The notes below the pieces were generated by a model that was given only the letters and a program-made list of their open reading frames with translations, made no database searches and was not told the DNA's origin. The position numbers were made by a program, and so were the translations under genes. A stretch of DNA of 64,000 nucleotides from GCA-002050365 sp964237235 (GTDB taxonomy: Bacteria; Acidobacteriota; Blastocatellia; Pyrinomonadales; Pyrinomonadaceae): assembly GCA_964237235.1 (NCBI GenBank), contig CAXSGY010000007.1:124001-188000 (forward strand). The letters run 5' to 3'. This document shows, one piece after another, positions 48,227-58,093 of the stretch (the stretch's first letter is position 1; each line of letters opens with the position of its first letter).

Positions 48227-51031
48227 ATGGCTAACAAATTAGTAGATTCGTTTTTTAATAAAATTTTAGGCAGCAACACCGACCGTTATTTGAAGAAAAT
48301 CGCGCCGATTGTTGCGCAGATCAATGCGCTCGAACCGCAGTTGAAAAATCTGTCCGACGAAGATTTGCGCCTCCGCACCGACAGATTTAAGGAGCAGATT
48401 CAGAACGCGCTCAACGGCATCGAAGACAAAACCGAACGCCGCAAGCGCGAACAGGAAGTTCTGCACGATATTCTGCCCGAAGCGTTTGCGACCGTGCGCG
48501 AGGCTTCGCGCAGAGTAACGGGAATGCGCCATTTCGACGTGCAGATGATCGGCGGTTTGACGCTGCATCAGGGCAAAGTCGCCGAGATGCGAACCGGCGA
48601 AGGCAAAACGCTCGTCTCGACCTTGCCCGCTTATCTGAATGCGCTGACCGGACGCGGCGTTCATATTGTGACGGTCAACGATTATCTCGCGCTGCGCGAC
48701 GCGGAATGGATGGGCAAAATTCACCAATTTTTGGGCTTGAAAGTCGGCTGCATCCAGAACGATATGGACGATTACGAGCGCAAGGAAGCCTACGCTTCGG
48801 ACATCACTTACGGCACGAACAACGAATTCGGCTTCGACTACTTGCGCGACAATATGAAGTTCGACCCGGAACAGCTCGTTCAGCGCGATCATTATTTTGC
48901 GATTATTGACGAAGTTGATTCGATTCTCATTGACGAAGCGAGAACGCCGCTGATTATCTCCGGCGCGTCGGACGAAGCGACCGATAAATACTACGTCGCC
49001 AATCAAATCATCCCGAAATTCGAGCGCGGCGAAAAGGACGAGGAAACGAAAGTGACGACCGGCGATTATCTGCTCGACGAAAAAAATCATTCGTCGGTTC
49101 TGACCGAAGCGGGCGTAACCAAAGCGGAAAAACTTCTCGGCGTTTCCAATCTCTACGATCCGTCGAATATGGAACTTCTGCACTGCGTCGAACAGGCACT
49201 GAAAGCGCACACGCTCTACAAAAACGATCATCAATACGTTGTGCAGGACGGCGAAGTGATTATCGTTGACGATTTTACGGGTCGTCTGATGCAAGGTCGC
49301 CGCTGGTCGGACGGACTTCATCAAGCTGTCGAAGCCAAGGAAGGCGTGAAAATCGAGCGCGAAAATCAAACTCTGGCGACAATTACCTTGCAGAATTATT
49401 TCCGTATGTATGAAAAACTTTCGGGAATGACCGGCACGGCGGAAACCGAAGCCGAAGAACTCGGCACGACTTACGGTTTAGATGTCATTATCGTTCCGAC
49501 CAATCGCCCGATGGTGCGTAAAGATTCGTCGGACGTGATTTACCGCACTTTGCCGGAAAAATGGAACGCCGTCGTGGACGAGATCAAAACGCTGCACGAA
49601 AAAGGGCAGCCGGTTTTAGTCGGCACGGTGTCGGTCGAAAACTCCGAATTGATCGCCGACAGATTAAAGAAAATCAACATTCCGCACAACGTCTTAAACG
49701 CCAAATATCACGAACGCGAAGCCGAAATCGTCGCGCAAGCCGGGCGCAAAGGCGCGGTCACGATTGCGACGAATATGGCGGGTCGCGGAACAGACATTAT
49801 TCTCGGCGGCAATCCCGAATTTCTGGCGAACGATTTCTTAAAACGCAAGGAAGTCAACCCGGACGAAGCCACGCCCGAACAATTTGAGGAAGAACTATCG
49901 AAGGCGAAACAAATCGTCGCCGACGAAGGCAAGGAAGTCGTCGCGGCGGGCGGTTTGCAGATTTTAGCGACCGAACGCCACGAATCCAGACGCATTGACA
50001 ACCAGCTGCGCGGTCGCGCCGGTCGTCAGGGCGATCCCGGCGCAACCCGTTTCGCGCTGTCTCTGGAAGACGATTTGATGCGAATTTTCGCGGGGGATAA
50101 AGTGCGCTCGATGATGGAATGGCTCGGAATGGAAGAAGGCGTAGCGATTGAATCGAAAACCGTCAGCAAGCAAATCGAACGCGCTCAAAAGGCGGTCGAA
50201 GCGCGCAACTTTGAAACGCGCAAGCACGTCTTGAAATACGACGACGTGATGAACAAACAGCGCGAAACGATTTACGGTTTGCGCCGCCAACTGATGTTCG
50301 AGCAAAACCACCGCGAATATCTTTTGGGCGAAAACGGTGTAGCGCGTGATTTACTCGCCGATTTAACGCATCAGTATCTAAATCCAAACATTTTGACCGA
50401 TAATTGGGACGTTGACACCTACGCGGCGGAGATTCAGAGCATTTACGCCGTTGATCCGGCGGTTGACGCGGGCGTGGATTTCAAGCGAATGGGCGCGCAG
50501 GCAGTCGAAGACCAGATTTGGAAAAAGGCGATTGAAAATTACGACGAAAAGGAAAAACTCGCCGGCGCGGAACAGCTCCGCGCTTACGAGCGATACATAA
50601 TGCTCAACATTATTGATTCGCAGTGGAAAGACCATCTGCTTTCGATTGACCATTTGAAACAGGGCATCGGCTTGGTCGGCTACGGTCAGAAAGACCCGCT
50701 CGTCGAATACAAAAAACAATCGTTCGATATGTTCCAGGATATGCTCGACCGCATTGACACGAACACGATCAAAGCGATTCTCAACCTCGAAATCGTCGTC
50801 AAAGACGAACAGGAAGAAATCGAAAGATTAGAACGCCTCGAACGCCAACGCGCCCGTCGGCAAGCCGCGGGAATGGCTTTTACGGGAGCGATGTCCACGG
50901 CGACGATGGCGGGCGAAGAAGCGATCAAATCAACGCCGTTCGTCCGCGACCAGCCGAAGGTCAAACCGAACGACCCGTGCTTCTGCGGTTCCGGCAAAAA
51001 ATACAAAAAATGCCACGGCTCGGGAATCTAA
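48227..51031 (+). CDS. secA: Preprotein translocase ATPase SecA
   Basis: 934 residues from ATG 48227, with AAGGATTC upstream; a TTG 21 nt earlier is less likely. The motor drives Sec-dependent export through SecYEG. Landmarks: MRTGEGKTLVSTLPAYLNAL (Walker A), AIIDEVDSILIDEARTPLI (DEAD-like II), VGTVSVENSE, IATNMAGRGTDIILGGNP, RGRAGRQGDPG, and the C-terminal SEC-C zinc motif PCFCGSGKKYKKCHG. Length and motifs are normal. A perfect palindrome after the stop terminates transcription. Confidence 0.98.
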   Translation: MANKLVDSFFNKILGSNTDRYLKKIAPIVAQINALEPQLKNLSDEDLRLRTDRFKEQIQNALNGIEDKTERRKREQEVLHDILPEAFATVREASRRVTGMRHFDVQMIGGLTLHQGKVAEMRTGEGKTLVSTLPAYLNALTGRGVHIVTVNDYLALRDAEWMGKIHQFLGLKVGCIQNDMDDYERKEAYASDITYGTNNEFGFDYLRDNMKFDPEQLVQRDHYFAIIDEVDSILIDEARTPLIISGASDEATDKYYVANQIIPKFERGEKDEETKVTTGDYLLDEKNHSSVLTEAGVTKAEKLLGVSNLYDPSNMELLHCVEQALKAHTLYKNDHQYVVQDGEVIIVDDFTGRLMQGRRWSDGLHQAVEAKEGVKIERENQTLATITLQNYFRMYEKLSGMTGTAETEAEELGTTYGLDVIIVPTNRPMVRKDSSDVIYRTLPEKWNAVVDEIKTLHEKGQPVLVGTVSVENSELIADRLKKINIPHNVLNAKYHEREAEIVAQAGRKGAVTIATNMAGRGTDIILGGNPEFLANDFLKRKEVNPDEATPEQFEEELSKAKQIVADEGKEVVAAGGLQILATERHESRRIDNQLRGRAGRQGDPGATRFALSLEDDLMRIFAGDKVRSMMEWLGMEEGVAIESKTVSKQIERAQKAVEARNFETRKHVLKYDDVMNKQRETIYGLRRQLMFEQNHREYLLGENGVARDLLADLTHQYLNPNILTDNWDVDTYAAEIQSIYAVDPAVDAGVDFKRMGAQAVEDQIWKKAIENYDEKEKLAGAEQLRAYERYIMLNIIDSQWKDHLLSIDHLKQGIGLVGYGQKDPLVEYKKQSFDMFQDMLDRIDTNTIKAILNLEIVVKDEQEEIERLERLERQRARRQAAGMAFTGAMSTATMAGEEAIKSTPFVRDQPKVKPNDPCFCGSGKKYKKCHGSGI

Positions 51032-51058
51032 AACCTGAACGGCAAACCCAAAACGCAA

Positions 51059-51090
51059 AAAGGCGGAAGAGATTAATCTCTTCCGCCTTT
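51059..51090. terminator. Terminator after secA
   Basis: A perfect 32-nt palindrome (51059-51074 with 51075-51090) with GGCGGAAGAGA stem, 28 nt past the secA stop, ending in CCTTTCGCTTG. Confidence 0.85.
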
Positions 51091-51342
51091 CGCTTGAGAT
51101 TTTTACGGTGGATTTGATTTCCAAAAAACACTTTTTAAGAGTTATGCGATGCGTCGAAATATGTGTCAAAAACGGCGCGAAGTCAATTTATTTTTTGTTT
51201 ATCGAGTGGCGGCTTTGATTGATTTTCGTTTTAAGCTATTATCACTCGCGGAAAGTTTAATCCGAATTGTCGTTTAAACTTTTTCTCCCGCGTTGGCAGA
51301 AGGATTTTATAAGATTTCGATTGATTCCTTCGCGCTTTTAAT

Positions 51343-53139
51343 ATGAAAAACAAAAATTTTATGCTTCGCGGAAACGTTCCGGCGTTTTTGCTGTTCGCGG
51401 CGTTCGTGTCGCTCGTCTTTTTCGCCGCGGTTTTCAAAGTTTCGGCGCAGGATCAGGAAGATGAAGGCGACGTTATCGCCTCCATCGGATTCGATCCGAA
51501 AATCAACGGCTTCGGCTTTCGCAATTTCGGCGAAAACCCGGATTATGAGGAAGATTTGACTGCCGACGATTTGATTCGGATGTTCGGCGCGGAGAACGTC
51601 TGCATCGAAGGCTCGACCGCCAAAGACTGCGTTTTATACGAAACCGCCGAGCGTTGGGCGGAAGAAGCGGTTGACAAAATGAACAACGGACACTGCGACG
51701 GATTTTCGGTCGCCAGTTTGCGAATGTTTGTCGGTCGTCCGTTTAAAGGTCGCAAAACTCCGGCGGATTTTCAGCGCGGCGCGAAAAATCTTTTCGATTT
51801 GCAGAAAAATCAAATCACCAGCAACTACGTTTCGTTTTATCAAACCTTAACTTTTCTAAAGGAAACATATATTTTCCGCACGCCGACGTTTCAGAAAAAG
51901 CCGACGGAAATTATGCAGATGATTGTTGACGCGATGAAATCGAAAAAGGAATTCTACACGCTCGAAGTCTGGATGCTCGAGAACGGCAAAATGACGCGCG
52001 GGCATTCGATTTTGCCGATTGCCGTCGAAGATTTGGGCGAAGATCAATATCGTATAGACGTGTATGACAACAATTATCCGGGGCAAACGAAATATGTGAT
52101 GATTGACGCGAAAAAACAGACGTGGCGTTATCACACGGCGAACAATCCGGCGGAAACTGCCCGCGATTACATCGGCACGGCGACGACGCACACGCTCGGT
52201 TTGAAACGTCTTTCCGACCGCACGCGCTCGCGTTATGAATGCCCGTTCTGCGACGAAGACGAAGGTGAAGACAGCGACGATGAAGCGTTTTACGACAACG
52301 ATTTGCCGAAAAATTTTATGCTGAACGCCGCGTATGTCAGACGTGAAAAGCGCGCCAAAAAAGCGCAGACCGAACCGGAAGAATTAAACGTTTCACTGTC
52401 GGGCGAAGCCGATTTATTAATCGCCGATTCGTCGGGCAAACGCATCGGTTACGATTCGGTCAAACGCCAGACGGTCAACGAAATTCCCGGCGCGGTCGAA
52501 AACATAATCGCCGGCGACGTGGAGGACGATGCCGCGCCCGAATATCTGATTCCCGTCAACTCTGCGAGTAGAAAGCCTTATAAAATAACTGTTTCGGGCA
52601 AAACGCTGGAGGCGGAGGAAACTTCGGATTTGCAGGTTTACGGCGCGGGCTTCGTCGTCGGATTTGAAGGAATTTCGATTGATAAAGGCGAAACTTTGAA
52701 TATGACGGTCAGCCCGGACGGGCGCGCTCTTTCGTTCACGGCGAGCGCGGACGGCGAAACTCCGTCGGTTTACATCACGACCGACAGCGGCGAAGACAAA
52801 CCGAGCTACGAATTTGAAATCGGCGGCATCGCGCTCGCGGGCGGCAAAACCGTCACGGTCAAACTCGATCCCGACGCGGGCTTGATTTATTTCAAAGACG
52901 ACGACGGCGACGCGGACAAATACGATGTCAAAGTCGCGCGCACCAATCCGAACGGCAAGGTTGATGTTTTTGAAGAATTCGATATGGACATCGGCGACGA
53001 TGACAGCTATGTCTTAAACTTCGGCGCGTGGGACGGCAAAGGCGACATCTGCGTTAAAGACGACGAAGATGAAGACGGCGATTTCGCAGACGAGAAATGC
53101 ACCGAAATCAAGAACGAAGAACCGGCGAAAAAGCCGTAA
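51343..53139 (+). CDS. Exported protein with possible papain-like cysteine-protease core
   Basis: 598 residues; hydrophobic signal (VPAFLLFAAFVSLVFFAAVF, ~12-31). A Cys-His-Asn-like set is visible: MNNGHCDGFSVASLRMFVG (~115), TRGHSILPIAVEDLG (~220) and IDVYDNNYPGQTKYVMID (~240). Order and spacing suit a papain/transglutaminase-like fold, but no known peptidase family was matched. After an acidic Cys-containing patch (YECPFCDEDEGEDSDDE), the C-terminal ~250 residues are beta-rich and Asp-heavy (PDAGLIYFKDDDGDADKYD), perhaps calcium-binding. Likely surface or secreted. The ~250-nt upstream gap shows no other gene. Confidence 0.7.
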   Translation: MKNKNFMLRGNVPAFLLFAAFVSLVFFAAVFKVSAQDQEDEGDVIASIGFDPKINGFGFRNFGENPDYEEDLTADDLIRMFGAENVCIEGSTAKDCVLYETAERWAEEAVDKMNNGHCDGFSVASLRMFVGRPFKGRKTPADFQRGAKNLFDLQKNQITSNYVSFYQTLTFLKETYIFRTPTFQKKPTEIMQMIVDAMKSKKEFYTLEVWMLENGKMTRGHSILPIAVEDLGEDQYRIDVYDNNYPGQTKYVMIDAKKQTWRYHTANNPAETARDYIGTATTHTLGLKRLSDRTRSRYECPFCDEDEGEDSDDEAFYDNDLPKNFMLNAAYVRREKRAKKAQTEPEELNVSLSGEADLLIADSSGKRIGYDSVKRQTVNEIPGAVENIIAGDVEDDAAPEYLIPVNSASRKPYKITVSGKTLEAEETSDLQVYGAGFVVGFEGISIDKGETLNMTVSPDGRALSFTASADGETPSVYITTDSGEDKPSYEFEIGGIALAGGKTVTVKLDPDAGLIYFKDDDGDADKYDVKVARTNPNGKVDVFEEFDMDIGDDDSYVLNFGAWDGKGDICVKDDEDEDGDFADEKCTEIKNEEPAKKP

Positions 53140-53188
53140 TCTGTTTTAAAGAGAAAAATCAGATTGCCGGGTAAAATAAAACGAAAGA

Positions 53189-53272
53189 GTTTTAGCCGCG
53201 AATAACACAAATTTTCACGAATTATTTTATTGCAATTTATTCGTGTTCATTCGTGTAATTAGCGGCTAAAAC
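53189..53272. repeat. Palindromic intergenic repeat (AGCCGC...GCGGCT)
   Basis: Outer arms GTTTTAGCCGC (53189-53199) and GCGGCTAAAAC (53262-53272), with inner imperfect complementarity between AACACAAATTTTCACGAAT and ATTCGTGTTCATTCGTGT. It sits between convergent genes. Confidence 0.65.
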
Positions 53273-53306
53273 TTTGTTGAATTAATTTTAATAAATTTCT
53301 GATATT

Positions 53307-54902
53307 TTACTTTAAAGTCGGTTCGCCGAGCGGCAGATCAACGATGATCGGGCAGTGGTCGGAAACGCGGTCTTTGACGATTTCGTTGACTTCGGTGAGC
53401 GTTTGTCCGAAGTGCGGCGCAAAGCGAAACGAGCCGGCGCGGTCAACCGGATTTTTCAGGTCAAAGGGCTTGACGAAAATCCAGTCGAGCTTGTATTTGC
53501 CGATGAATTTAATCGGGCGCGTTACTTGAAACGTCGTTACGAAACCTTTCGTGCCGCGCTCGTTCGAGTTAGCGAGCGTGCGCTTTTTTTCGTTCCGCGA
53601 ATGCTCCGCGTCGCCGCGAAAATCGAACGCGCCGCCGTCGTCGAAACGAAATTCCCGCAGAGTTGAAAAAAACTTATGTTCCGAGTTCGGCATCAGTATC
53701 GGAATGTTTTTAACGGTCGGATCGGCTTGTTTGCGCCAGAACGTCAAGCCTTCGAGAACCGTATTCTCGAAAAGTCCGAAACCGAGCATCCAGCTCATAC
53801 CTTGTCTAAGCCAAAAATCCGGATTGCCGTAGCGTTTGACGAGTTCGTGTTTTATCGAAGTCGGCGTTAAATCCGCGCTCGAAGTGTTCATATCGCCCGC
53901 GACGACGATTGGATTTTTAATCGGTTTGAGAACGGCGAGCAGCTCTTCGAGCTGTTTGACGCGGTTTCTCGATTTCGTGCGGTTTTCGAGATGCGCGGCG
54001 GCGATGGTGACGCGCCCGTTCGGAAATTTCGCGTCAACGATGTCGGCGAGCAGCATCGAACGCCCGCCGCGCCGCACCTCGCGCAGGGTTTTCTCCAAAA
54101 AGATTCTACCGGCGATTTGCTGTCTGCCTTTTTCAAGCAGACTCGCGCCGTTTTTTTCGTTGCGATACCAATCGTAAGGCTTGTTTTTGAACGGAATGAG
54201 CCGCACGTTTTCGAGCGGAAAGCGGCTCAGAACGGCGATGCCGTGCAAGCCTTTGTAACGCGCCGGATCAACTTTGATATATTCGGCTAATTTCTTTTCC
54301 TGCGCGGTTTCGCCTTTCAAATCGCGGCTCAATTCGACCGGGCTGAGTTCGACGAACTGCACGCCGAATGCGTAATTCATCTTCAAACGCGCCGCTAATT
54401 CGGCGGCGACGCGGCGATATTCGGTGCGCTTCATTCCCAGATCGACTTCGTTCAAAACGATTACGTCCGCTTCGCGCAGCGCGGCGGCTTCTTGGATAAT
54501 TTCCGCGCGTTCCTTTGAACCGGCGGCAAGCCCGCGCGCGTCGAGCAACGCTTCAAACGATTTTCCGCTCTCGAAAATCGCTGCAATCGCGTCGAAACCG
54601 AGACCGCGCTCGATGTTCCATTCGGCGACGCGCAAAAATTCGCCGAGCTTGGGCGATTGCGAAAAACGCGGCGGCTGATTATTTGAGAATGAATTGTCAA
54701 CCAGCGGCGTGGTCAAAAGATGTTCGAGCTTAAATTTTAATTCGGGCGAAAGCGTTTCCTGCGCGTAGAGCGTTTCGAGTTCGGGGTAGGTAAAAAAAAC
54801 CTTGTCCGAAGCGTCGGCGTTGCCCGAGACGCAAAGCCAACAGACGAACCACAAAGTAAGAAGAATTTTTATTGCCCGTTTTTTGTAAATCTCGTTCTTC
54901 AT
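53307..54902 (-). CDS. Exported endonuclease/exonuclease/phosphatase (EEP) family protein
   Basis: 531 residues from ATG 54900-54902, which starts a signal sequence (ILLTLWFVCWLCVSGNA); the longer upstream frame is not supported. EEP metal-site motifs are visible: LRVAEWNIERGLGFDAIA (Asn), DVIVLNEVDLGMKRTEYR (Glu), AAAHLENRTKSRNR, IVVAGDMNTSSADLTPTS (Asp/Asn) and DRVSDHCPIIVDLPLG (Asp/His). Substrate may be nucleic acid, a phospholipid or a sugar phosphate; it acts outside the cytoplasm. Confidence 0.87.
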   Translation of the reverse strand: MKNEIYKKRAIKILLTLWFVCWLCVSGNADASDKVFFTYPELETLYAQETLSPELKFKLEHLLTTPLVDNSFSNNQPPRFSQSPKLGEFLRVAEWNIERGLGFDAIAAIFESGKSFEALLDARGLAAGSKERAEIIQEAAALREADVIVLNEVDLGMKRTEYRRVAAELAARLKMNYAFGVQFVELSPVELSRDLKGETAQEKKLAEYIKVDPARYKGLHGIAVLSRFPLENVRLIPFKNKPYDWYRNEKNGASLLEKGRQQIAGRIFLEKTLREVRRGGRSMLLADIVDAKFPNGRVTIAAAHLENRTKSRNRVKQLEELLAVLKPIKNPIVVAGDMNTSSADLTPTSIKHELVKRYGNPDFWLRQGMSWMLGFGLFENTVLEGLTFWRKQADPTVKNIPILMPNSEHKFFSTLREFRFDDGGAFDFRGDAEHSRNEKKRTLANSNERGTKGFVTTFQVTRPIKFIGKYKLDWIFVKPFDLKNPVDRAGSFRFAPHFGQTLTEVNEIVKDRVSDHCPIIVDLPLGEPTLK

Positions 54903-55060
54903 AAATTTCGCCGGATTATTTATACGGAACGGTTTTTCGTTAAAAGCTAGATATTTTGACGTTTGTTGACGAAATTTTGTTAACAGAAAATTACAATTGT
55001 TTTTAGGCGGCAATGCGATTGATTGCCATCCTTGCTCTGTTCAAAATACTCAATCTCATC

Positions 55061-55133
55061 TATTCGCTATTCACTATTAAAAAGGATTTCCCGTTTTTCA
55101 GCGAACAACGAATAGCGAATGGTGAATAGTGAA
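55061..55133. repeat. GAATAGTGAATAG-type palindromic repeat
   Basis: TATTCGCTATTCACTATT (55061-55078) is complementary to the segment around 55110-55133 (GAATAGCGAATGGTGAATAG). It lies upstream of the EEP gene and downstream of the rhomboid gene. A related short piece (TGAACAGTTGATAGTGAAT) is near 13845. Confidence 0.6.
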
Positions 55134-55175
55134 AATCCATTCGGATATTATTTGATTTGGGAAGAGATTTTATTG

Positions 55176-55907
55176 TTAACCTTGTCCGGGACTGATATTT
55201 TGCGCCTTCGTGCCGATGGCGAAAACTTTGATTAATGCTAAACCCGCGACGAATCCGCCGATGTGCGCCGCGTATGCCACGCCGCCGCTTCCGGCTGGCG
55301 ACAGATAGCCCTGCACAATCTGGTAAACGATCCAGATGCCGAGCGCGACGTAAGCCGGAACGGTCGTGTAGATATTAAAAAGCAGAGCGCGCACGCGCCG
55401 CGTCGGAAACAAAAGCAGATACGCGCCGAGAACGCCGGAAATCGCGCCCGACGCTCCCAACATCGGAATAATCGAATCGGTGTCCATCACAATCTGCCCG
55501 AGCGCGGCGGCGAATCCGCAGACGAGATAAAAAATCGCGTAGCGAACGTGACCGATCAGATTTTCGATATTATCGCCGAAAATCCACAAAAACAGCATAT
55601 TGCCGAAAATGTGCATTATGCCGCTGTGCATAAACATCGAGCTTAAAAAATTAAAATAAACCGGCAAAGGCGTGGCGTAATGCTGAATTTGTCCGGTGTT
55701 GCCGAGCGCGTCGCGGACGATTTGAATGCCCGTAATATCAACGCCGCTCGTAATTTCCTTCGGCACGAGCGCGAAGGCGTTGTTAAATGCGTCGTTGCCG
55801 CCCAAGCCCTGCAAAAAAACGAAAACCAGAATGTTGAGTCCAATGAAAATATAATTGACATACGGCGTAATCACGCGGTCGCTGTTGTCGTCGCCGATTG
55901 GAAACAT
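55176..55907 (-). CDS. Rhomboid family intramembrane serine protease
   Basis: 243 residues with six or more helices. A strong Shine-Dalgarno AAGGAGGT (55918-55925) fixes the start. Catalytic Ser in MLGASGAISGVLGAY and His in VAYAAHIGGFVAGLAL; the L1 region HSGIMHIFGNMLFLWIFGDN also matches. Cuts substrates within the membrane; the target is unknown. Confidence 0.95.
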   Translation of the reverse strand: MFPIGDDNSDRVITPYVNYIFIGLNILVFVFLQGLGGNDAFNNAFALVPKEITSGVDITGIQIVRDALGNTGQIQHYATPLPVYFNFLSSMFMHSGIMHIFGNMLFLWIFGDNIENLIGHVRYAIFYLVCGFAAALGQIVMDTDSIIPMLGASGAISGVLGAYLLLFPTRRVRALLFNIYTTVPAYVALGIWIVYQIVQGYLSPAGSGGVAYAAHIGGFVAGLALIKVFAIGTKAQNISPGQG

Positions 55908-55929
55908 ATTTTGAGAACCTCCTTATGCT

Positions 55930-56502
55930 TTAGCCTAAAATTTTATCAACTTCAACGTTTAATTCGGGCAACGCTTCCGATTTGACCGTTTCGCCGCGCT
56001 TGAAAATTTTAACGAACTGATACAAACCGATGCTCGGCTGCGTATGAACTTCGACGAGTTCGTTCGGCAGATTAACGATCCAGACCTCTGGAATTTCGGC
56101 TTCGGCGTAGAGCGGCAGTTTTTTATCGCGGTCATATTTAACGGTCGAATCGGAAACTTCGACGAGCAAAATCACTTCTTCGGGACGCGGATGCCGTTTG
56201 CCGTCGAATTTACGCAAATCCGCCAACGCCAAATCCGGTTCGGGTTCGTTATAATCGGACAGGCGAACGGGATTTTGAACACTGACTAAAACATCGTCGG
56301 AAACATTTTTGATGAAAAATTTATTGAGCGAATTGACTGCTGTCGCGTGAGCGTCTCCAATCGGCATTTGTTGTATCAATTCTCCTTCGATGATTTCGGA
56401 TTTCTCGAAATCTTTGAGCATTCCGAGTTCATACATTTTGTAGTATTCGTCAACGGTGAAACGAAGACGGCGCGGTTGCGGCTGTGTTTGGACGTTCATC
56501 AT
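55930..56502 (-). CDS. Uma2-family PD-(D/E)XK nuclease-like protein
   Basis: 190 residues starting with two consecutive ATG codons; AAGAGGT lies upstream. The Uma2 core is clear: LRFTVDEYYKMYELGMLKD, EPDLALADLRKF, EVILLVEVSDSTVKYDRDKK and YAEAEIPEVWIVNL. The EPD...EVS...K set fits a nuclease-like active site. Second family member in the window but with a different N-terminus from 5635-6279. It lies 22 nt upstream of the rhomboid gene. Confidence 0.88.
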   Translation of the reverse strand: MMNVQTQPQPRRLRFTVDEYYKMYELGMLKDFEKSEIIEGELIQQMPIGDAHATAVNSLNKFFIKNVSDDVLVSVQNPVRLSDYNEPEPDLALADLRKFDGKRHPRPEEVILLVEVSDSTVKYDRDKKLPLYAEAEIPEVWIVNLPNELVEVHTQPSIGLYQFVKIFKRGETVKSEALPELNVEVDKILG

Positions 56503-56560
56503 AAAATTACCTCTTGATTGATTTTAACTGATTTCGCCGAAATAAAAATAGTTTTCCGGG

Positions 56561-58093
56561 CTAGGTCGCCACAATCGCCTCCTGTCCCGTGACCGCTTCG
56601 AGTTCGGCTTCTTCGCGTTCCCATTCTTCGTTGCGGAACGCGCCTTCCCATTTGGCGATGACGACCGTGGCGAGACAATTTCCGACGACGTTAATCGCCG
56701 TGCGCGCCATATCCATTAATTCGTCCACGCCGAGAATTAAAAGCACGCCTTCGACCGGCAAGCCGAACGAAGCGAGCGTTCCGAGCAGAATAACCAAGGA
56801 AGCGCGCGGCACGCCGGCAACGCCTTTCGACGTGAGCATCAAGGTTAAAATCATCAAAACCTGTTGCTGCCAGTGCGTCGAAAATTCGGCAATCGGATGT
56901 CCGGCGGCTTGCGCGACGAAAATTGCCGCGAGCGCGAGATACAGCGTCGTGCCGTCGAGATTAAACGAATAACCGGTCGGCAAAACAAAGCCGACGATGC
57001 GGCGCGGAACGCCGAGACGCACCATATTTTCCATCGCCTTCGGCAGCGCGGATTCGCTTGAAGTCGTCGCAAAAGCGATTGACGCGGGCGTTTTGACGGC
57101 GTTGATAAAATCTCTGATCGGAACTTTGAATAACAGCGCGATTGGCAAAAGAACGACGAGCGCGAAAACGATCAACGCGCCGTAAAGCGTTAAAACGAGC
57201 GCGCCGAGATTTTTCAAAACGCCCAAGCCCTGTTCGTTGTGCGCGATGGTGTAAGCCATCGCCGCGCCCACGCCGACCGGCGCGAATTTCATCACGAACT
57301 CGGTGAATTTGAACATAATATCGGCTAACGATTCGCACCATTTGACGACCGCTTCCGCCTTTTTGCCGATGGCGGTGACGGCGAGCGCGAACAAAACCGA
57401 GAAAACGACGATTTGCAAAACGTCGCCTTCCGCCATCGCTTTGATAATCGAGGTCGGCGAAAGATGCGCGATGATGTCGCCGAACGTCTGCGGTTTGGCG
57501 GGCGGATCGGGTGCGGTCAAGCCCTTCGCGGCGGCATCGGCGGCGGCGGCGGCTTTCTGCGCGGCAATCGCCGATTGCGCGCCGGCTTCGTTCAAAGCGT
57601 TCGGATTCGTCGCCGTTTGCGCCCGCCATTGTTCGGCAAGCTGCGCCGCGTCGTTCGCTTCCTTCGACAAATCCTGCGCGCGTTTCGCTAAAACGGCTTT
57701 GTCTTCGCCCTTCGGAATGCCTGCCAGAGATACGCCGTCGCCCGGACGCGTGATGTTGACTGCCGCCAAGCCGACGACGAGCGCGAGCGTCGTCACGATT
57801 TCAAAATAAAGCAGCGATTTCGCGCCGATGCGTCCGACCTGTTTGATGTCGCCCGTGCCGGAGATGCCGATGACGAGCGTCGCAAAAATGAGCGGCGCGA
57901 TGATTGATTTAATCAAATTCAAAAAAAGCGTCGAGAGCGCGCGAAAGAAAGATAAAATCGTCTGGGTTTCGATTCCGAAAACCGTGTGATCGGGCGATAA
58001 TCCGTCGAGATAACCGACCAGCCAGCCGAGAAAAATCCCAAGCACAAGCCCGATCATAATCTTCCACGTCAGCGAAATCTTCGGTAGTTTCAT
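56561..58093 (-). CDS. Dicarboxylate/amino acid:cation symporter (DAACS, GltP/DctA type)
   Basis: 510 residues, larger than the usual ~430. Family motifs: SLFLNLIKSIIAPLIFATLV, FATTSSESALPKAM (serine-rich loop, HP1), GYSFNLDGTTLYLALAAIFV (the NMDGT region) and VLLILGVDELMDMARTAINV near the C-terminus. The extra length is an Ala-rich, water-soluble insertion of about 70 residues (~138-208, e.g. AAAAADAAAKGLTAPDPPAK) between early helices, probably periplasmic. The substrate is glutamate, aspartate or a C4-dicarboxylate. Confidence 0.93.
   Translation of the reverse strand: MKLPKISLTWKIMIGLVLGIFLGWLVGYLDGLSPDHTVFGIETQTILSFFRALSTLFLNLIKSIIAPLIFATLVIGISGTGDIKQVGRIGAKSLLYFEIVTTLALVVGLAAVNITRPGDGVSLAGIPKGEDKAVLAKRAQDLSKEANDAAQLAEQWRAQTATNPNALNEAGAQSAIAAQKAAAAADAAAKGLTAPDPPAKPQTFGDIIAHLSPTSIIKAMAEGDVLQIVVFSVLFALAVTAIGKKAEAVVKWCESLADIMFKFTEFVMKFAPVGVGAAMAYTIAHNEQGLGVLKNLGALVLTLYGALIVFALVVLLPIALLFKVPIRDFINAVKTPASIAFATTSSESALPKAMENMVRLGVPRRIVGFVLPTGYSFNLDGTTLYLALAAIFVAQAAGHPIAEFSTHWQQQVLMILTLMLTSKGVAGVPRASLVILLGTLASFGLPVEGVLLILGVDELMDMARTAINVVGNCLATVVIAKWEGAFRNEEWEREEAELEAVTGQEAIVAT

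Noticed and set aside
48266..49369. 367-codon minus-strand frame over secA
   Set aside because: Antisense shadow created by codon bias; secA is intact on the plus strand.
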